The notes under the pieces were generated by a model. The model did no database searches. It worked only from the letters and a program-made list of their open reading frames with translations, and was not told the DNA's origin. Shown one piece after another: positions 50,347 through 50,471 of a stretch of DNA of 50,471 nucleotides. Location of the stretch: the NCBI GenBank assembly GCA_009780015.1, contig WRAW01000010.1, positions 1 to 50,471 of the forward strand, in the 5' to 3' direction. This DNA comes from Defluviitaleaceae bacterium (GTDB taxonomy: Bacteria > Bacillota > Clostridia > Lachnospirales > WRAA01). Position numbers and translations under genes: made by a program. The first letter of the stretch is position 1; each line of letters begins with the position of its first letter.

Positions 50347-50471
50347 TAAGAACCTGTCTACCATCTTTACGCCATTGTCTTGGCGGCCAGTTTTCCACCC
50401 TTCGTCGTCGTCAATTCCTTGCGTACCAACTCAGGTACGCGGCGTCATCTCCTCCTAGAATGGCGAAAAAC
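50347..50471. repeat. Palindromic MITE-like element E, cut by the window end
   Basis: Begins TAAGAACCTGT and continues with TGTCTTGGCGGC, the right arm of element D. On the minus strand it contains TTCTAGGAGGAG, a GCGTACC/GGTACGC hairpin and TTGACGACGACGA, the shared core. The other arm lies outside the window. Confidence 0.8.

Overview
The window looks like a chromosomal segment from an anaerobic, spore-forming, probably motile member of the Clostridia (Bacillota). Evidence for this: a B12-dependent ribonucleotide reductase, a zinc secondary alcohol dehydrogenase of the Clostridium beijerinckii/Thermoanaerobacter type, the sporulation gene yunB, a SpoVD-like PBP beside a second division PBP, a Bacillus-like dcw order, strong AGGAGG ribosome-binding sites, TTGACA/TATAAT promoters, and a MurE with the DNPR motif expected for meso-diaminopimelate peptidoglycan. 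No tRNA, rRNA or CRISPR array was recognised.

Layout. 1-9.1 kb: nrdJ, then two decayed secreted-protein genes (a C39-like peptidase with an amber codon and a lipoprotein with a frameshift) lying between two copies of a terminator-promoter module; a soluble MotA-loop/FliG-C-like protein; a Crp/Fnr regulator divergent from a DMT-type transporter; a GNAT acetyltransferase. 9.5-18.9 kb: a clostripain-family lipoprotein divergent from tilS-hpt-ftsH, then two FAD-dependent oxidoreductases. 18.9-31.8 kb: the cell-wall cluster on the minus strand, transcribed rsmH-ftsL-pbpB-spoVD-murE-murF-mraY-murD-ftsW/spoVE, without mraZ and without the usual murG/ftsQ/ftsZ tail. 32-34.4 kb: a short flagellin-like gene followed by an 84-bp tandem repeat, and adh. 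34.5-39.9 kb: a class A PBP and yunB, separated by an IS5-family remnant that is itself split by a 920-bp cassette with inverted ends encoding an HNH endonuclease. 40-42.4 kb: a DUF2007-like protein, xpt, and a duplicated ribbon-helix-helix regulator module. 42.5-47.9 kb: larC (decayed)-larB-larE, a FecBCD-type ABC transporter and a DUF3842 gene, which together suggest nickel-pincer cofactor synthesis with a dedicated uptake system. 47.9-50.5 kb: accessory debris (broken HTH gene, frameshifted membrane protein) and a HigBA-type toxin-antitoxin pair.

Long near-palindromic, MITE-like elements occupy several intergenic gaps (6.7, 9.2, 9.4, 13.6, 15.9, 21.5, 27.7 and 50.35 kb). Several share an inner core (CTAGGA, a GTAC-type hairpin, GACGACGA) but have unrelated outer arms. 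One lies inside the dcw operon and supplies both the mraY stop codon and part of the murD ribosome-binding site.

The most unusual structures are: (1) the HNH cassette with terminal inverted repeats inside a transposase gene; (2) the lar/Fec/DUF3842 locus with a decayed larC and a structured leader; (3) the two RHH genes whose operators share the same architecture but not the same sequence; (4) the core-sharing palindromic element family.
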